NCBI RefSeq assembly: GCF_900187455.1
Contig: NZ_FYDX01000001.1
Location: 484,960 to 548,959, forward strand
Reading direction: 5' to 3'
DNA: 64,000 bases
From: Pseudomonas sp. Irchel 3E13
GTDB lineage: Bacteria; Pseudomonadota; Gammaproteobacteria; Pseudomonadales; Pseudomonadaceae
Within the stretch, counting starts at the first letter, position 1. Each line of letters opens with the position of its first letter. Below, piece by piece: positions 6,531 to 15,558 of the stretch. Made by a program: the position numbers and the translations under genes. The notes under the pieces are model-generated. The model did not search any database. It saw only the letters and a program-made list of their open reading frames with translations, and was not told the DNA's origin.

Positions 6531-9332
6531 GTGAGCAACAACAGCGAACAGGCCATTCAGTTCGGCCCTTACCGGGTGTTTCCCGGCCAGCGCCTGATCG
6601 TCGAGAACGAACGGCCGTTGCGCCTCGGCCGGCGCGCCATGGACATCCTCCTCGCGCTGCTGGCGCGGCCCGGCGAAGTGCTGGGCAAACAGCAACTGAT
6701 GGCGCTGGTCTGGCCCGACACGGTAGTCGAGGACATCAGCCTGCGCGTGCACATCGCCGCCTTGCGCAAGGCCCTCGGCGACGGCCAGGGCGGGCAGCGC
6801 TACATCGTCACCGTGGCCCAGCGCGGCTACAGCTTCGTCGCGCCGCTGACGCTAAAGACCCCGCCGCCGCTGTCGCCCGACCGGGTCAACGCCGCGCACA
6901 ACCTGCCCCTGCGGCGCACTCGGCCAATCGGCCGCCAGGTGCTGGTCAATCAACTGCTCGATCAACTGTCGCAGCAACGCCTGCTGACCCTCGCCGGCCC
7001 CGGTGGCATCGGCAAGACCACCGTGGCGCTGCGGGTCGCCGAGCAACTGCTCGGGCACTACCGCGACGGCGTTCGCCTGCTCGACCTGAGCCCGCTGAGC
7101 AGCCCGTCGATGATCGTCAGCAACCTCGCCGGCGTATTCGGTCTGGCCCTGCCCGACCAGGCGCCGCTGGACGCCCTGTGCAATTACCTGAGCGAACGTC
7201 AGGTGCTGCTGGTGATCGACAACGCCGAGCATCTGGTGGACTCGGTCGCCAGCCTTTGCGAACACCTGCTGCGCTGCGCCCCGCGCTTGCAGATCCTGGT
7301 GACCAGCCGCGAGAGCCTGCGTGCCGAAGGTGAATGGCTGCAGCGCCTCGACGCGCTGGAATGCCCGCCGGCCGACGCCCTGCTCGACCCCGCCGAAGCG
7401 CTGCGCTACAGCGCCGTGCAACTGTTCGTCGAACGGGCCATCGCCAGCCAGGACAGCTTCGAACTCGACACCACCAACCTGACCACGGTGCTCGCTATCT
7501 GCCGTCAGCTCGACGGCATTCCGCTGGCCCTGGAACTGGCCGCGGCGCAACTGGCGACCCTCGACCTCGACGGTCTGCTCGGCGATCTGCGCAAACACCT
7601 GGCCCAGCCGCAGATTGACGCGGCCCCGCAGCACCTGCTCGGCGCCACGCTGGACTGGAGCTTTCAGTTGCTCAACGACAGCGAGCGCACCTGCCTGCGC
7701 CGGCTCAGCGTGTTTCGCGGCGGCTTCACCCTGGCCTCGGCGCTGGCCCTGGTCACCGACGAACGCCTCGGCCGCGAGCAGGTGCTGGATGCGCTGAGCC
7801 AGTTGGTGACCAAGTCGCTGCTCAATGTCGATGTCGGTGATGAAGAGGTGTTCTACCGCCTGCTCGACACCACCCGCAGCTACGCCATGGCCAGGTTGCA
7901 ACAGGCCGGCGAGTTGCCGGCGGCGCTCAAGCGCCATGCCGAGCGCTATCTGGTGATCATGCAGCAGGCCGAACGCGAGTGGCCGCAGACCAGCGCCGAG
8001 CAGTGGCTGGAGCGCTATTCGCGGGCCCTCGACGATCTGCGCGCGGCGCTGGAATGGGGTTTCGCCAGCAGCGACGCGGGCCTGCTCGGCGCCCGGCTGA
8101 CCGCCGCGTCGGCACCGTTGTGGCAGGAACTGTCGCTGCTCTCGGAGCATGGCCGGCATATCCGCAAGGCGCTGTTGCACCTGGACGCCGACGCCCATCC
8201 CGCCGCACACCTGCACATCAACCTCAAGCTGGCGATGGGCACCTTCAGCTACCACGACCATGGCGGCAACCAGGAAACCCTCGACGCCTTCGGCAGCGCC
8301 CGCGAACTCGCCGAGCGCCACGGCGACATGCCCGGCCAGTTGCGGGCGATCTCCGGGCATATGGCGGTCAACCTGAGCCGGGGCGAATACCAGCAAGCGC
8401 TGCACCTGAGCCGCGACTTCGACCAGCGCGGCCTCAGCCACGACCCGCAACTGGCCCTCAGCGCCCAGCGCCTGCGCGGGCTTGGCCTGCACTTCAGCGG
8501 CGATCAGGCCGGCGCCCGCACCGAGGCCGCCGACGCGCTGCAACGCATGGCCCACAGCGGCCGCCTCAACCGCTTCACCCAAGGTTTCGGTGTGCAATAT
8601 GACCAGAGCGTCGCCGCCCTCACCCTGCTGGCGCGCATTCTCTGGCTGCAGGGGCTGGCGGAACAGGCCGCGTGCACCGCCGAGCAGGCGCTGGACCTGG
8701 CGCGCCAGATCAACCATGGCACCACGCTGTGCTACACCCTCGCCCTCAGCGGCTGCGTCATTCCCTGGTACAACGGCGACGCGGAACAAGCCCGGGAGCG
8801 CGTGGCGCTGCTTCGCGAGCAGTCCATCCGCCATTCCGTGGGTCTATTCCAGGACTGGGCCGAGCACTACGCCCGGGCACTCGATGGCGAACCCGGCAAG
8901 CCGGCCACCGGCTTGATCGGCGACCTGCTGGCGACGCAGCTGCCAGGGCGGGTCGATACCGCGCTGCTGGAAAGAGCACACAACGGCGACGCCGGCTGGG
9001 CCGGCCCTGCCCTGCTCTGCTCACGGGCCGAGCAGCTTATGGTGGCGGGCGCGAATGCTCGTCAGGAAGCCGAAGTCCTGTTGCTCAAGGCCCTCGGCAT
9101 CGCCCGCAAACAACAGGCGCTGGCCTGGGAACTGCGCAGCGCCAGCGCCCTGGCGCAGCTCTGGCTGGAAGACGGCCGACCGCTGCCCGCCCGGCAGTTA
9201 CTGGCGCCGGTGCTTGCCCGTTTCAGCGAAGGGTTCGCCACGCCGCAGGTGCTGCGGGCGCGCCAGTTGCTGGAGCAACTGCCCGCCCGTGAACAACCAC
9301 GCAGCCGCTACGAAAGCACTCAGGCCGGCTGA
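6531..9332 (+). CDS. OmpR-like winged-helix regulator with NTPase and TPR-like domains
   Basis: 933 residues from a GTG at 6531, with AGGAG at 6520-6524. Residues 1-105 form a Trans_reg_C winged helix (FGPYRVFPGQRLIVENE, MDILLALLARPGEVLGKQQLM, VVEDISLRVHIAALRKALGD, VAQRGYSFVAPL). Next comes an NTPase module with Walker A LAGPGGIGKTTVALR, a VLLVIDNAEHLVD Walker B and ILVTSRESLRAEGE, as in predicted ATPases of the AfsR/MalT-like group. The long C-terminal half is helical and Ala/Leu-rich, suggesting TPR-like repeats. There is no phospho-acceptor receiver domain, so ligand or protein sensing by the C-terminal half is likely. It faces a shorter paralogue, and their 3' ends overlap by 13 bp. Confidence 0.85.
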   Translation: MSNNSEQAIQFGPYRVFPGQRLIVENERPLRLGRRAMDILLALLARPGEVLGKQQLMALVWPDTVVEDISLRVHIAALRKALGDGQGGQRYIVTVAQRGYSFVAPLTLKTPPPLSPDRVNAAHNLPLRRTRPIGRQVLVNQLLDQLSQQRLLTLAGPGGIGKTTVALRVAEQLLGHYRDGVRLLDLSPLSSPSMIVSNLAGVFGLALPDQAPLDALCNYLSERQVLLVIDNAEHLVDSVASLCEHLLRCAPRLQILVTSRESLRAEGEWLQRLDALECPPADALLDPAEALRYSAVQLFVERAIASQDSFELDTTNLTTVLAICRQLDGIPLALELAAAQLATLDLDGLLGDLRKHLAQPQIDAAPQHLLGATLDWSFQLLNDSERTCLRRLSVFRGGFTLASALALVTDERLGREQVLDALSQLVTKSLLNVDVGDEEVFYRLLDTTRSYAMARLQQAGELPAALKRHAERYLVIMQQAEREWPQTSAEQWLERYSRALDDLRAALEWGFASSDAGLLGARLTAASAPLWQELSLLSEHGRHIRKALLHLDADAHPAAHLHINLKLAMGTFSYHDHGGNQETLDAFGSARELAERHGDMPGQLRAISGHMAVNLSRGEYQQALHLSRDFDQRGLSHDPQLALSAQRLRGLGLHFSGDQAGARTEAADALQRMAHSGRLNRFTQGFGVQYDQSVAALTLLARILWLQGLAEQAACTAEQALDLARQINHGTTLCYTLALSGCVIPWYNGDAEQARERVALLREQSIRHSVGLFQDWAEHYARALDGEPGKPATGLIGDLLATQLPGRVDTALLERAHNGDAGWAGPALLCSRAEQLMVAGANARQEAEVLLLKALGIARKQQALAWELRSASALAQLWLEDGRPLPARQLLAPVLARFSEGFATPQVLRARQLLEQLPAREQPRSRYESTQAG

Positions 9333-10720
9333 AGCAGCGCGCCGTCCTCGACGCTCTGGCGCAAGTACCAACCGGTGCTGTTCAGCACCCGGTAACGCAG
9401 CGGCGCGTAATGCACCGCCAGCAGCGATTTGGCGGCCAGTCGCTCCACCGCCCGCACGGCGGGCAGCGGGCCGATGCCGTCGGCGGCGACATGGGCGACC
9501 GCCTGTTCCAGGCTGAATGGCCGGCTCAGTTGCGCGAGGCTGCGCAAGACCTGCTGCTCGATCGCCGGCAGGCGCTGGAAACTCCAGTCCAGCGCCGCCT
9601 TCAGCGATTGATGCCGGGCCTGGGCGGTGCGCCGTCCCCGATTGAGCACCTGCAGACCTTCACTCAACTGCGCACGCAAGCCGACCAGGGCGAACACATC
9701 GATCTGCGCCGCCGCCAGCTCCAACGCCAGCGGCAACCCGTCGAGCTGCCGGCAGATTTCCCAGACCGCCTTGAGGTCCTGCGGGCGCAGGACGAAATCC
9801 GCCTGCCGGGCCTGGGCGCACCTGACGAACAAGCGCACCGCGGCATAGCTCATGAACTGCTCCACGCTGTGCGCGTCGCTGCTGGGCGGGACCGCCAGCG
9901 GTGCCACGGGTAACAGGGTTTCACCGCGAATGCGCAACGGCTCGCGACTGACCGCCAGAATCGTCACCCCCGGCGCCAGCGCCAGCAGCGCTTCGGCCAG
10001 CCGGCGACTGCCCTGCGGCATCGCCTCGCAGTGATCCAGCACCAGCAGCAGTTGCCGATTCAATAGGTAGCCCGGTAAACCCGCCAGCGGACACTCGTCA
10101 CAAGGCGCCAGGCCCTGATCACGCAGCAGGCCGGTGACCGCCTCGCGTGGGCATTGCGCCTCGGCGAAGTCGATCAGCCAGGCACCGTCGCGCCAACGCG
10201 GCGTCTGCGTTTCGGCGGCGCTCAGGGCCAGGGCGCTCTTGCCCACGCCGACCGGGCCACTGAGCGTCACCAGCCGGCGTTGCGACAGCAACAGGCCGAG
10301 CGCCGCCAACTCCTCATCGCGTCCGATGATCCGGCTCAGGCGGGTTGGCAGGTTGTGGGTCGTCGCAGATGCGGATGCGGCAACGCCTTCGCGCTGTACC
10401 GGCGCGACGAACGCGTAGCCCTGGCCGGGCACGTTGGCGATGAAACGCTGGTCATCGCCCAACACCCGACGCAGCGCGGCGATGTGTACCCGCAGATTGA
10501 TGTCCTCGACCACCGTGTCCGGCCAGACCCGCGCCAGCAGCGTCGGCTTGTCTACCAGCGAACCGGCCTGTTCCAGCAGCACCAGGAGAATGTCCAGAGC
10601 CCGGCCACCGATGGGTAGCCGACGCTCGTCGGCGAGCATCAAGCGCTGTCCCGAGTGCACGGTATAGCGACCGAAGCGCAGCACCTCATCGTTGTTGGAA
10701 ACCCTGGCGAGTGCGCCCAA
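9320..10720 (-). CDS. Short paralogue: winged-helix regulator with NTPase module
   Basis: About 466 residues. A TTG at 10720 sits 7 nt after AGGAGG and fits best; a GTG at 10729 is in frame but overlaps the ribosome site. The N-terminal winged helix (FGRYTVHSGQRLMLADE, ALDILLVLLEQAGSL, DTVVEDINLRVHIAALRRVLGD, VPGQGYAFVAPV) and NTPase (LSGPVGVGKSALALS, LLLVLDHCEAMP, ILAVSREPLRIRGE) closely follow the 933-residue neighbour. The C-terminal TPR-like half is absent: it ends shortly after LNSTGWYLRQSVEDG. Both genes probably arose by duplication. It is divergent from the DUF2167 gene at 10972. Confidence 0.83.
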   Translation of the reverse strand: MGALARVSNNDEVLRFGRYTVHSGQRLMLADERRLPIGGRALDILLVLLEQAGSLVDKPTLLARVWPDTVVEDINLRVHIAALRRVLGDDQRFIANVPGQGYAFVAPVQREGVAASASATTHNLPTRLSRIIGRDEELAALGLLLSQRRLVTLSGPVGVGKSALALSAAETQTPRWRDGAWLIDFAEAQCPREAVTGLLRDQGLAPCDECPLAGLPGYLLNRQLLLVLDHCEAMPQGSRRLAEALLALAPGVTILAVSREPLRIRGETLLPVAPLAVPPSSDAHSVEQFMSYAAVRLFVRCAQARQADFVLRPQDLKAVWEICRQLDGLPLALELAAAQIDVFALVGLRAQLSEGLQVLNRGRRTAQARHQSLKAALDWSFQRLPAIEQQVLRSLAQLSRPFSLEQAVAHVAADGIGPLPAVRAVERLAAKSLLAVHYAPLRYRVLNSTGWYLRQSVEDGALLQPA

Positions 10721-10971
10721 ACCATCCACCTCCTGCCGCTGAAAGACCTGATAGGGAATAGTGGCAGGGCAAGCTTTCAGGACAACCGTGCGAAGGGGTG
10801 CCAGGCGGCCAAAAGAGTGTCGGGGACGGACAACAACGGTGAATCAGGCTCTTCATGCAGAGCCAAGTGGAGCAGCCGCAGCAGCAGGCAGCTAGCACTA
10901 GACCATGGCGATCTACCAGTCCTTTAAGCTATCCTGCGCGACCAAATTAATTCAAATTGTAAGGGATTACG

Positions 10972-11880
10972 ATGAAACACCTGCGCCAGCTATTGGCGGC
11001 AGTGTTGCTCTGCGCAACCACGTTGCCCGCCATCGCCGCCAGCACTCCCGCGTCTGCGCCAACCGCCAGCGAACAACCGCAGCAGACCGCCGAACAGTGG
11101 CTGGCCACGCTCAAGCCACAGCACGGCAACATCACCCTGCCCAGCGGCATCGCCAGCCTGCAACTCAACAACGAGTTCTACTACCTGTCGCCAGACGACA
11201 CCGAGCGCCTGCTGACCGAAGCCTGGGGCAACCCACGGGGCTTCAAGACCCTCGGCATGATCATCCCGACCGCCGTCAGCCCACTGGCGGCAAACGGCTG
11301 GGGCGTGATCATCAGCTACAAGAACGACGGCCACATTTCCGACGATGACGCCGCCAAGATCGACTACGCCGACCTGCTCAAGCAGATGAAGGCCGATGAC
11401 GAGGAAGACAACAAGGAGCGTCGCAAGGAAGGCTATGCCGGCCTGACACTGCTGGGCTGGGCCGAGCCGCCGAGCTACGACCAGGCTACCCACAAGATGT
11501 ACTGGGCACGAGAGTTGAAGGCCGACGACGCCGAGCAGACCACGCTGAACTACAGCATCCGCGTGCTGGGCCGCGAAGGCGTGCTGGAACTCAACGCCGT
11601 GGCAGCGATGGCTGACCTGCAGACAATCAAGCAGGAAACGCCGAAGATCCTCGCCTTCACCAACTTCACCGACGGCAACCGCTACGCCGACTACGACGCC
11701 AAGACCGACAAGCTGGCGCCCTACGGCCTGGCCGCCCTGGTCGCCGGTGGCATCGCCGCCAAGGCGGGTCTGTTCGCCAAGATCGGTGTTGCCTTGTTGG
11801 CGTTCAAGAAGTTCATCATCCTCGGCCTGGTGGCCATCGCCGGCGTCCTCGGCAAGCTGTTCAAGCGCAAGCAATCCTGA
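10972..11880 (+). CDS. DUF2167 family membrane protein
   Basis: 302 residues with an N-terminal signal peptide (LLAAVLLCATTLPAIAAS), then an Ala/Pro-rich linker and the DUF2167 body (GNITLPSGIASLQL, FYYLSPDDTERLL, WGNPRG, GMIIPT, WGVIISYKNDGHISDDDA, GWAEPPSYDQATHKMYWA). Two hydrophobic C-terminal segments (YGLAALVAGGIAAKAGLFAKIG and KKFIILGLVAIAGVLGKLF) anchor it, ending in a basic KRKQS tail. Function is not established; members are mostly periplasmic with C-terminal membrane anchors. It stands alone, divergent from the short winged-helix regulator. Confidence 0.85.
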   Translation: MKHLRQLLAAVLLCATTLPAIAASTPASAPTASEQPQQTAEQWLATLKPQHGNITLPSGIASLQLNNEFYYLSPDDTERLLTEAWGNPRGFKTLGMIIPTAVSPLAANGWGVIISYKNDGHISDDDAAKIDYADLLKQMKADDEEDNKERRKEGYAGLTLLGWAEPPSYDQATHKMYWARELKADDAEQTTLNYSIRVLGREGVLELNAVAAMADLQTIKQETPKILAFTNFTDGNRYADYDAKTDKLAPYGLAALVAGGIAAKAGLFAKIGVALLAFKKFIILGLVAIAGVLGKLFKRKQS

Positions 11881-11929
11881 TTCTGGTCTGGCTCAGCCTT
11901 GATGGGCGGGTCACCTACAACGAACGTGC

Positions 11930-12883
11930 CTAAGGAGAGAGTTGCTCGCGATACTCCGCCGGGGTCACGCCCAATCGCTCGCTGAAGACCTGCCGCATAT
12001 AGCGGACGCTGCCGAATCCGCTGCGGTAGGCGACGGTCTTCAAGAGCAGGTCGCTGCTTTCCAGCAACTCGCGCGCGCGGTCGATGCGGGCGTTCTGCAG
12101 GAAGACCATGGGCGTCATGTTCACTTCGCGCAGAAACACCCGGGAGAAATGCCGCGGGCTCATGGCCGCCAGCGCCGCCATGCGCGGGATGCCGAACGGC
12201 TCTTCCAGGTGCTCCAGCACATGGTTCTGCACGCGGGTGATTGGGGTTTCTTCCTTGGCCACGGCGCCGGCCAGCGGACTGAAACGCGCCTGGCCGCCCT
12301 GGCGTTTCATGACCACCAGCAGCACCTTGGCCACGTCCTGGGCGACTTTCTTGCCGTGATCCTCGGCCACCACCGCCAGCGCCAGGTCGATGCCGGCGGT
12401 GACGCCGCCGGAGGTGATCAACTGGCGGTCACGCACGTAGATCTGGTCCGTTTCTACCTGCGCCGTGGGAAAGGCGCGGATCAGGCGTTCGGTGTAGTGC
12501 CAATGGGTGGTGACCCGGTAGCCATCCAGCAGCCCGGCATGGCCGAGGATGAACGAGCCGGTGCAGATCGAGCCGTAGCACCGCGAGCGCCCGGCGACGC
12601 CTTGCAGCCACAGGCTCAGCGGCGGGCAGATTTCGTTGTAGGCGCCGGGACCGCCAGGCACCAGCAGCAAGTCCCAGCCGGCATCGTCGGGGTCGATGAC
12701 CCGGTCCGGCAACAGGCTGACGCCATTGGACGCCCGTATCGCCCCCGGCACCGCGCCGAGGGTGGTCAGCCGGTAATGGTCCTCGGCCTTCAGATAGCGG
12801 TTGGCGATGGAAAACACTTCCATCGGGCCTGCCATGTCGAGCAGGAGGAAGTCGGGAAACAGCACCATGGCCACATTTTTCAT
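11930..12883 (-). CDS. GlxA-family transcriptional regulator (DJ-1/PfpI domain plus AraC HTH)
   Basis: 317 residues. Residues 1-180 form a DJ-1/PfpI-like domain (VLFPDFLLLDMAGPMEVFSIANRYL, LLLVPGGPGAYNEI, GSICTGSFILGHAGLLDGYRVTTHW, SGGVTAGIDLAL) with the nucleophile-elbow Cys in ICTGSF. The C-terminal third is an AraC double helix-turn-helix (MAALAAMSPRHFSRVFLREVNM and TVAYRSGFGSVRYMRQVFSERLGVTPAEYRE). Proteins of this layout regulate amine or amino-acid catabolism, as GbdR, ArgR and CdhR do; the effector is unknown. It is divergent from the pirin gene, which may be its target. Confidence 0.9.
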   Translation of the reverse strand: MKNVAMVLFPDFLLLDMAGPMEVFSIANRYLKAEDHYRLTTLGAVPGAIRASNGVSLLPDRVIDPDDAGWDLLLVPGGPGAYNEICPPLSLWLQGVAGRSRCYGSICTGSFILGHAGLLDGYRVTTHWHYTERLIRAFPTAQVETDQIYVRDRQLITSGGVTAGIDLALAVVAEDHGKKVAQDVAKVLLVVMKRQGGQARFSPLAGAVAKEETPITRVQNHVLEHLEEPFGIPRMAALAAMSPRHFSRVFLREVNMTPMVFLQNARIDRARELLESSDLLLKTVAYRSGFGSVRYMRQVFSERLGVTPAEYREQLSP

Positions 12884-13092
12884 CGAGTCGGGTCACCGCA
12901 AGTCCAGGTAAATAACGCGCGGCACATTATTACCGCCCCTACTCCGTGATCGGAATGTCCTGACGCATTGTCCACTTCAACGGGACAGTAATTCCATTTC
13001 CAGCTACTTATTGCGCCGCTCAGTAACCATTAATCTTCTCCCATCGAATCGACGGTTGCTCCAGCAGCCGCCACCTCACAAGGAGAACCACC

Positions 13093-13815
13093 ATGCTTAC
13101 CCTGCGCAAAGCTTCCGATCGTGGCCTGGCCAATCATGGCTGGCTGAAATCGTTCCACACCTTCTCGTTCGCCCAATACCGCAACCCGGACGAGCAAGGC
13201 TTCTCCGACCTGCTGGTGATCAACGATGACCGCGTCAGCGCCGGCAAAGGCTTCGGCCAGCACCCGCACCGCGATATGGAGATCTTCTCCTACGTGCTGG
13301 AAGGCGCGCTGGAACACAAAGACAGCATGGGCACAGGTTCCGTGATCCGCCCTGGCGATGTGCAACTGATGAGCGCCGGCCGCGGCGTGACCCACAGCGA
13401 GTTCAACCATTCGCACGACGAGTCGGTGCACTTCCTGCAAATCTGGATCGTGCCAGCGGTCGGCGGTGCCGAACCGCGTTATCAGCAAGCCAACTTCAGC
13501 GCTGAGGACAAACGCGGCCGGCTGAAACTGATCATCTCGCCGGACGGCAAGGACGGCTCGCTGGAAATCCGCCAGGACGCCCGGATCTACGCCGGCCTGT
13601 TCGACGCCGATGAAAGCGCCAGCCTCAAGCTGCCCGCCGGTCGCAACGCCTACGTCCATGTGGCCCGCGGCAGTGTCGAGCTCAACGGCGTGGCCTTGCA
13701 GGAAGGCGACGGCGTGCGCTTGCGCCAGGAGCAACTGATCGAGCTGAGCCACGGCGTCGATGCCGAAGTGCTGGTGTTCGACCTGCGCCCTCACGAACTG
13801 CCGGGCATGGCCTGA
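13093..13815 (+). CDS. Pirin family protein (YhhW-like bicupin)
   Basis: 240 residues, the short bacterial pirin size. The metal ligands of the N-terminal cupin are all present: His57 and His59 in GQHPHRDMEIFSY, His101 and Glu103 in RGVTHSEFNH. The GSVIRPGDVQLMSAGRGVTHSE motif is a family hallmark. E. coli YhhW and relatives show quercetinase activity in vitro; the physiological role in pseudomonads is unclear. AAGGAGAACCACC gives a strong ribosome site before the ATG at 13093. Divergent from the GlxA-type regulator. Confidence 0.92.
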   Translation: MLTLRKASDRGLANHGWLKSFHTFSFAQYRNPDEQGFSDLLVINDDRVSAGKGFGQHPHRDMEIFSYVLEGALEHKDSMGTGSVIRPGDVQLMSAGRGVTHSEFNHSHDESVHFLQIWIVPAVGGAEPRYQQANFSAEDKRGRLKLIISPDGKDGSLEIRQDARIYAGLFDADESASLKLPAGRNAYVHVARGSVELNGVALQEGDGVRLRQEQLIELSHGVDAEVLVFDLRPHELPGMA

Positions 13816-13822
13816 ACCGCAG

Positions 13823-13844
13823 CGAGCCCTGAAATCAGGGCTCG
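13823..13844. terminator. Convergent terminator hairpin
   Basis: CGAGCCCTGA (13823-13832) and TCAGGGCTCG (13835-13844) are perfect arms with two bases between. It lies at the junction of the pirin and DUF1330 genes, overlapping the last codons of the latter. Confidence 0.5.
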
Positions 13845-14128
13845 TAGCCTTCCACGATAATCACCTCGGCTTTCGCCACTCCCTGGCGAAAGCCGCAGGC
13901 TTCCTGATACTGCGCCGAGCGGTAGCACGCCACCGCCTGATCGTAGGATTCGAATTCAATCACCACGCTGCGCTGCGGCGTGGCCCGCCCTTCCATCGCC
14001 TCACTGCGCCCGCCACGGGCCAGCAGCTTGCCACCAAACGCGGCGAAGGCCGCCGGGGCGCGCTGGGTATATTGCTGATACTGCTGCGGGTCGGTCACAT
14101 CGACGTGGGCAATCCAATAGGCCTTCAT
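13835..14128 (-). CDS. DUF1330 family protein
   Basis: 97 residues with the DUF1330 dimeric alpha-beta barrel pattern: KAYWIAHVDVTDPQQYQQYTQRAPAAFAAFGGKLLARGG, then RSVVIEFESYDQAVACYRSAQYQEAC. Function is unknown; the fold is that of small ferredoxin-like monooxygenase-type dimers. Its start at 14128 lies 30 bp from the palindrome at 14159-14176, so it could share that operator with the ribB paralogue. Confidence 0.88.
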   Translation of the reverse strand: MKAYWIAHVDVTDPQQYQQYTQRAPAAFAAFGGKLLARGGRSEAMEGRATPQRSVVIEFESYDQAVACYRSAQYQEACGFRQGVAKAEVIIVEGYEP

Positions 14129-14158
14129 CGCTCAGGCTCCTCAACGGGGGAAATTCGT

Positions 14159-14176
14159 ATTATGGTATACCATAAT
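14159..14176. promoter_or_regulatory. Perfect 18-bp palindromic operator upstream of the ribB paralogue
   Basis: ATTATGGTATACCATAAT is identical to its reverse complement. It lies 28 bp before the ribB-like start codon, where a repressor would block transcription. The TGGTATACCA core is of the kind bound by GntR-family FCD regulators (family knowledge). A near copy at 15401-15414 precedes the downstream ABC transporter operon. No regulator gene for it is in this stretch. Confidence 0.7.
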
Positions 14177-14204
14177 TTCCACCGAACCACAGTGAGCGCG
14201 CAGC

Positions 14205-15326
14205 ATGGCTTTCAACAGCATCGAAGAGATTCTCGACGACTACCGCCAGGGCAAGATGGTCCTGCTGGTGGACGACGAAGACCGTGAAAACGAAGGCGAC
14301 CTGCTGATCGCCGCCGAGCGGTGCGACGCCGCCGCCATCAGCTTCATGGCCCGCGAGGCGCGTGGCCTGATCTGCCTGACCTTGAGTGACGAACACTGCC
14401 AGCGCCTGGGCCTGGAGCAGATGGTGCCGGCCAATGGCAGTGCCTTCAGCACCGCCTTTACCGTGTCGATCGAAGCGGCGCGCGGCGTCACCACCGGCAT
14501 TTCCGCCGCCGACCGCGCCTGTACCGTCGCCGCCGCCGTGGCGCCGAATGCCACGGCGGACGACCTCGTCCAGCCGGGCCACATCTTCCCCCTGCGCGCC
14601 CGCGAAGGCGGCGTGCTGACCCGCGCCGGCCATACCGAAGCCGGCTGCGACCTGGCGCGGCTGGCCGGCTACTCCCCGGCCTCGGTGATCGTCGAAGTGC
14701 TCAACGACGACGGCACCATGGCCCGCCGCCCCGACCTGGAAGTCTTCGCCGCCCGCCACGGCATCAGGATCGGCACCATCGCCGATCTGATCCACTACCG
14801 CCTGAGTACCGAGCAGACCGTCAAGCGCATCGGCGAACGCGAGCTGCCGACGGTGCACGGCACCTTCCGCCTGGTGACCTATGAGGACCGTATCGAAGGC
14901 GGCGTGCACATGGCGATGGTCATGGGTGACATCCGCCGCGACCAGCCGACGCTGGTGCGGGTGCACGTGATCGACCCGTTGCGCGATCTGGTCGGCGCCG
15001 AATATGCCGGGCCGGCCAACTGGACGCTGTGGGCGGCCTTGCAGAAAGTCGCCGCCGAAGGCACCGGCGTGGTCGTGGTGCTGGCCAACCATGAATCGTC
15101 CCAGGCCCTGCTGGAACGCGTGCCGCACCTGACCCAGCCGCCTCGGCCGTATCAGCGCGGGCAGTCGAAGACCTATTCGGAAGTGGGCACCGGGGCACAG
15201 ATTCTGCAGGACCTGGGGGTCGGCAAACTGCGTCACCTGGGGCCGCCGCTGAAATATGCCGGGCTGACCGGGTATGACCTGGAGGTGGTGCAGAGCATTC
15301 CGTTCGAGCCGGGGTTGGTGGGCTGA
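14205..15326 (+). CDS. ribB: 3,4-Dihydroxy-2-butanone-4-phosphate synthase with degenerate GTP cyclohydrolase II domain (RibB paralogue)
   Basis: 373 residues. Residues 1-205 form an intact DHBP synthase: [20 protein letters not shown] (metal and substrate loop), [29 protein letters not shown] and the [26 protein letters not shown] motif. It converts ribulose 5-phosphate to the four-carbon precursor of riboflavin. The C-terminal half aligns with GTP cyclohydrolase II in outline ([38 protein letters not shown]), but the three zinc-binding Cys and the catalytic motif are missing, so it should not hydrolyse GTP. Such a dead C-terminal half is also known for P. aeruginosa RibB. Its operator is shared with an ABC transporter, suggesting a dedicated paralogue rather than the housekeeping copy. 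Confidence 0.85.
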   Translation: MAFNSIEEILDDYRQGKMVLLVDDEDRENEGDLLIAAERCDAAAISFMAREARGLICLTLSDEHCQRLGLEQMVPANGSAFSTAFTVSIEAARGVTTGISAADRACTVAAAVAPNATADDLVQPGHIFPLRAREGGVLTRAGHTEAGCDLARLAGYSPASVIVEVLNDDGTMARRPDLEVFAARHGIRIGTIADLIHYRLSTEQTVKRIGERELPTVHGTFRLVTYEDRIEGGVHMAMVMGDIRRDQPTLVRVHVIDPLRDLVGAEYAGPANWTLWAALQKVAAEGTGVVVVLANHESSQALLERVPHLTQPPRPYQRGQSKTYSEVGTGAQILQDLGVGKLRHLGPPLKYAGLTGYDLEVVQSIPFEPGLVG

Positions 15327-15400
15327 CCTTCGGGGCCTGATCGCTGCGGTTCGGCGCCCCGGAGTGATAGCCGGTAACCCCACACCTCTTGCCAAAAGTT

Positions 15401-15414
15401 TGGAATACCATAAT
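15401..15414. promoter_or_regulatory. Second copy of the TGGTATACCATAAT-type operator
   Basis: TGGAATACCATAAT differs at one base from the right part of the perfect palindrome at 14159-14176. It lies about 150 bp upstream of the transporter operon starting at 15559. The left flank is degenerate, so it is an imperfect palindrome. Confidence 0.5.
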
Positions 15415-15558
15415 ATGATATCCCGTAGACCTTAAAACCTGCAGGCCGGCACCTACAATCACAAACGGCCACTCACACTTTGTAAAAGCTGCTCCCCGAA
15501 CTGATTGGCGGGCGACAGAAAGCCCGCCTCGAATAACAAAAGCAACGAGGGCGTAACC

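Noticed and set aside
14129..14204. FMN riboswitch before the ribB paralogue
   Set aside because: Only 76 bp separate it from the divergent gene, and the space is taken by a palindromic operator; no RFN-like leader fits.
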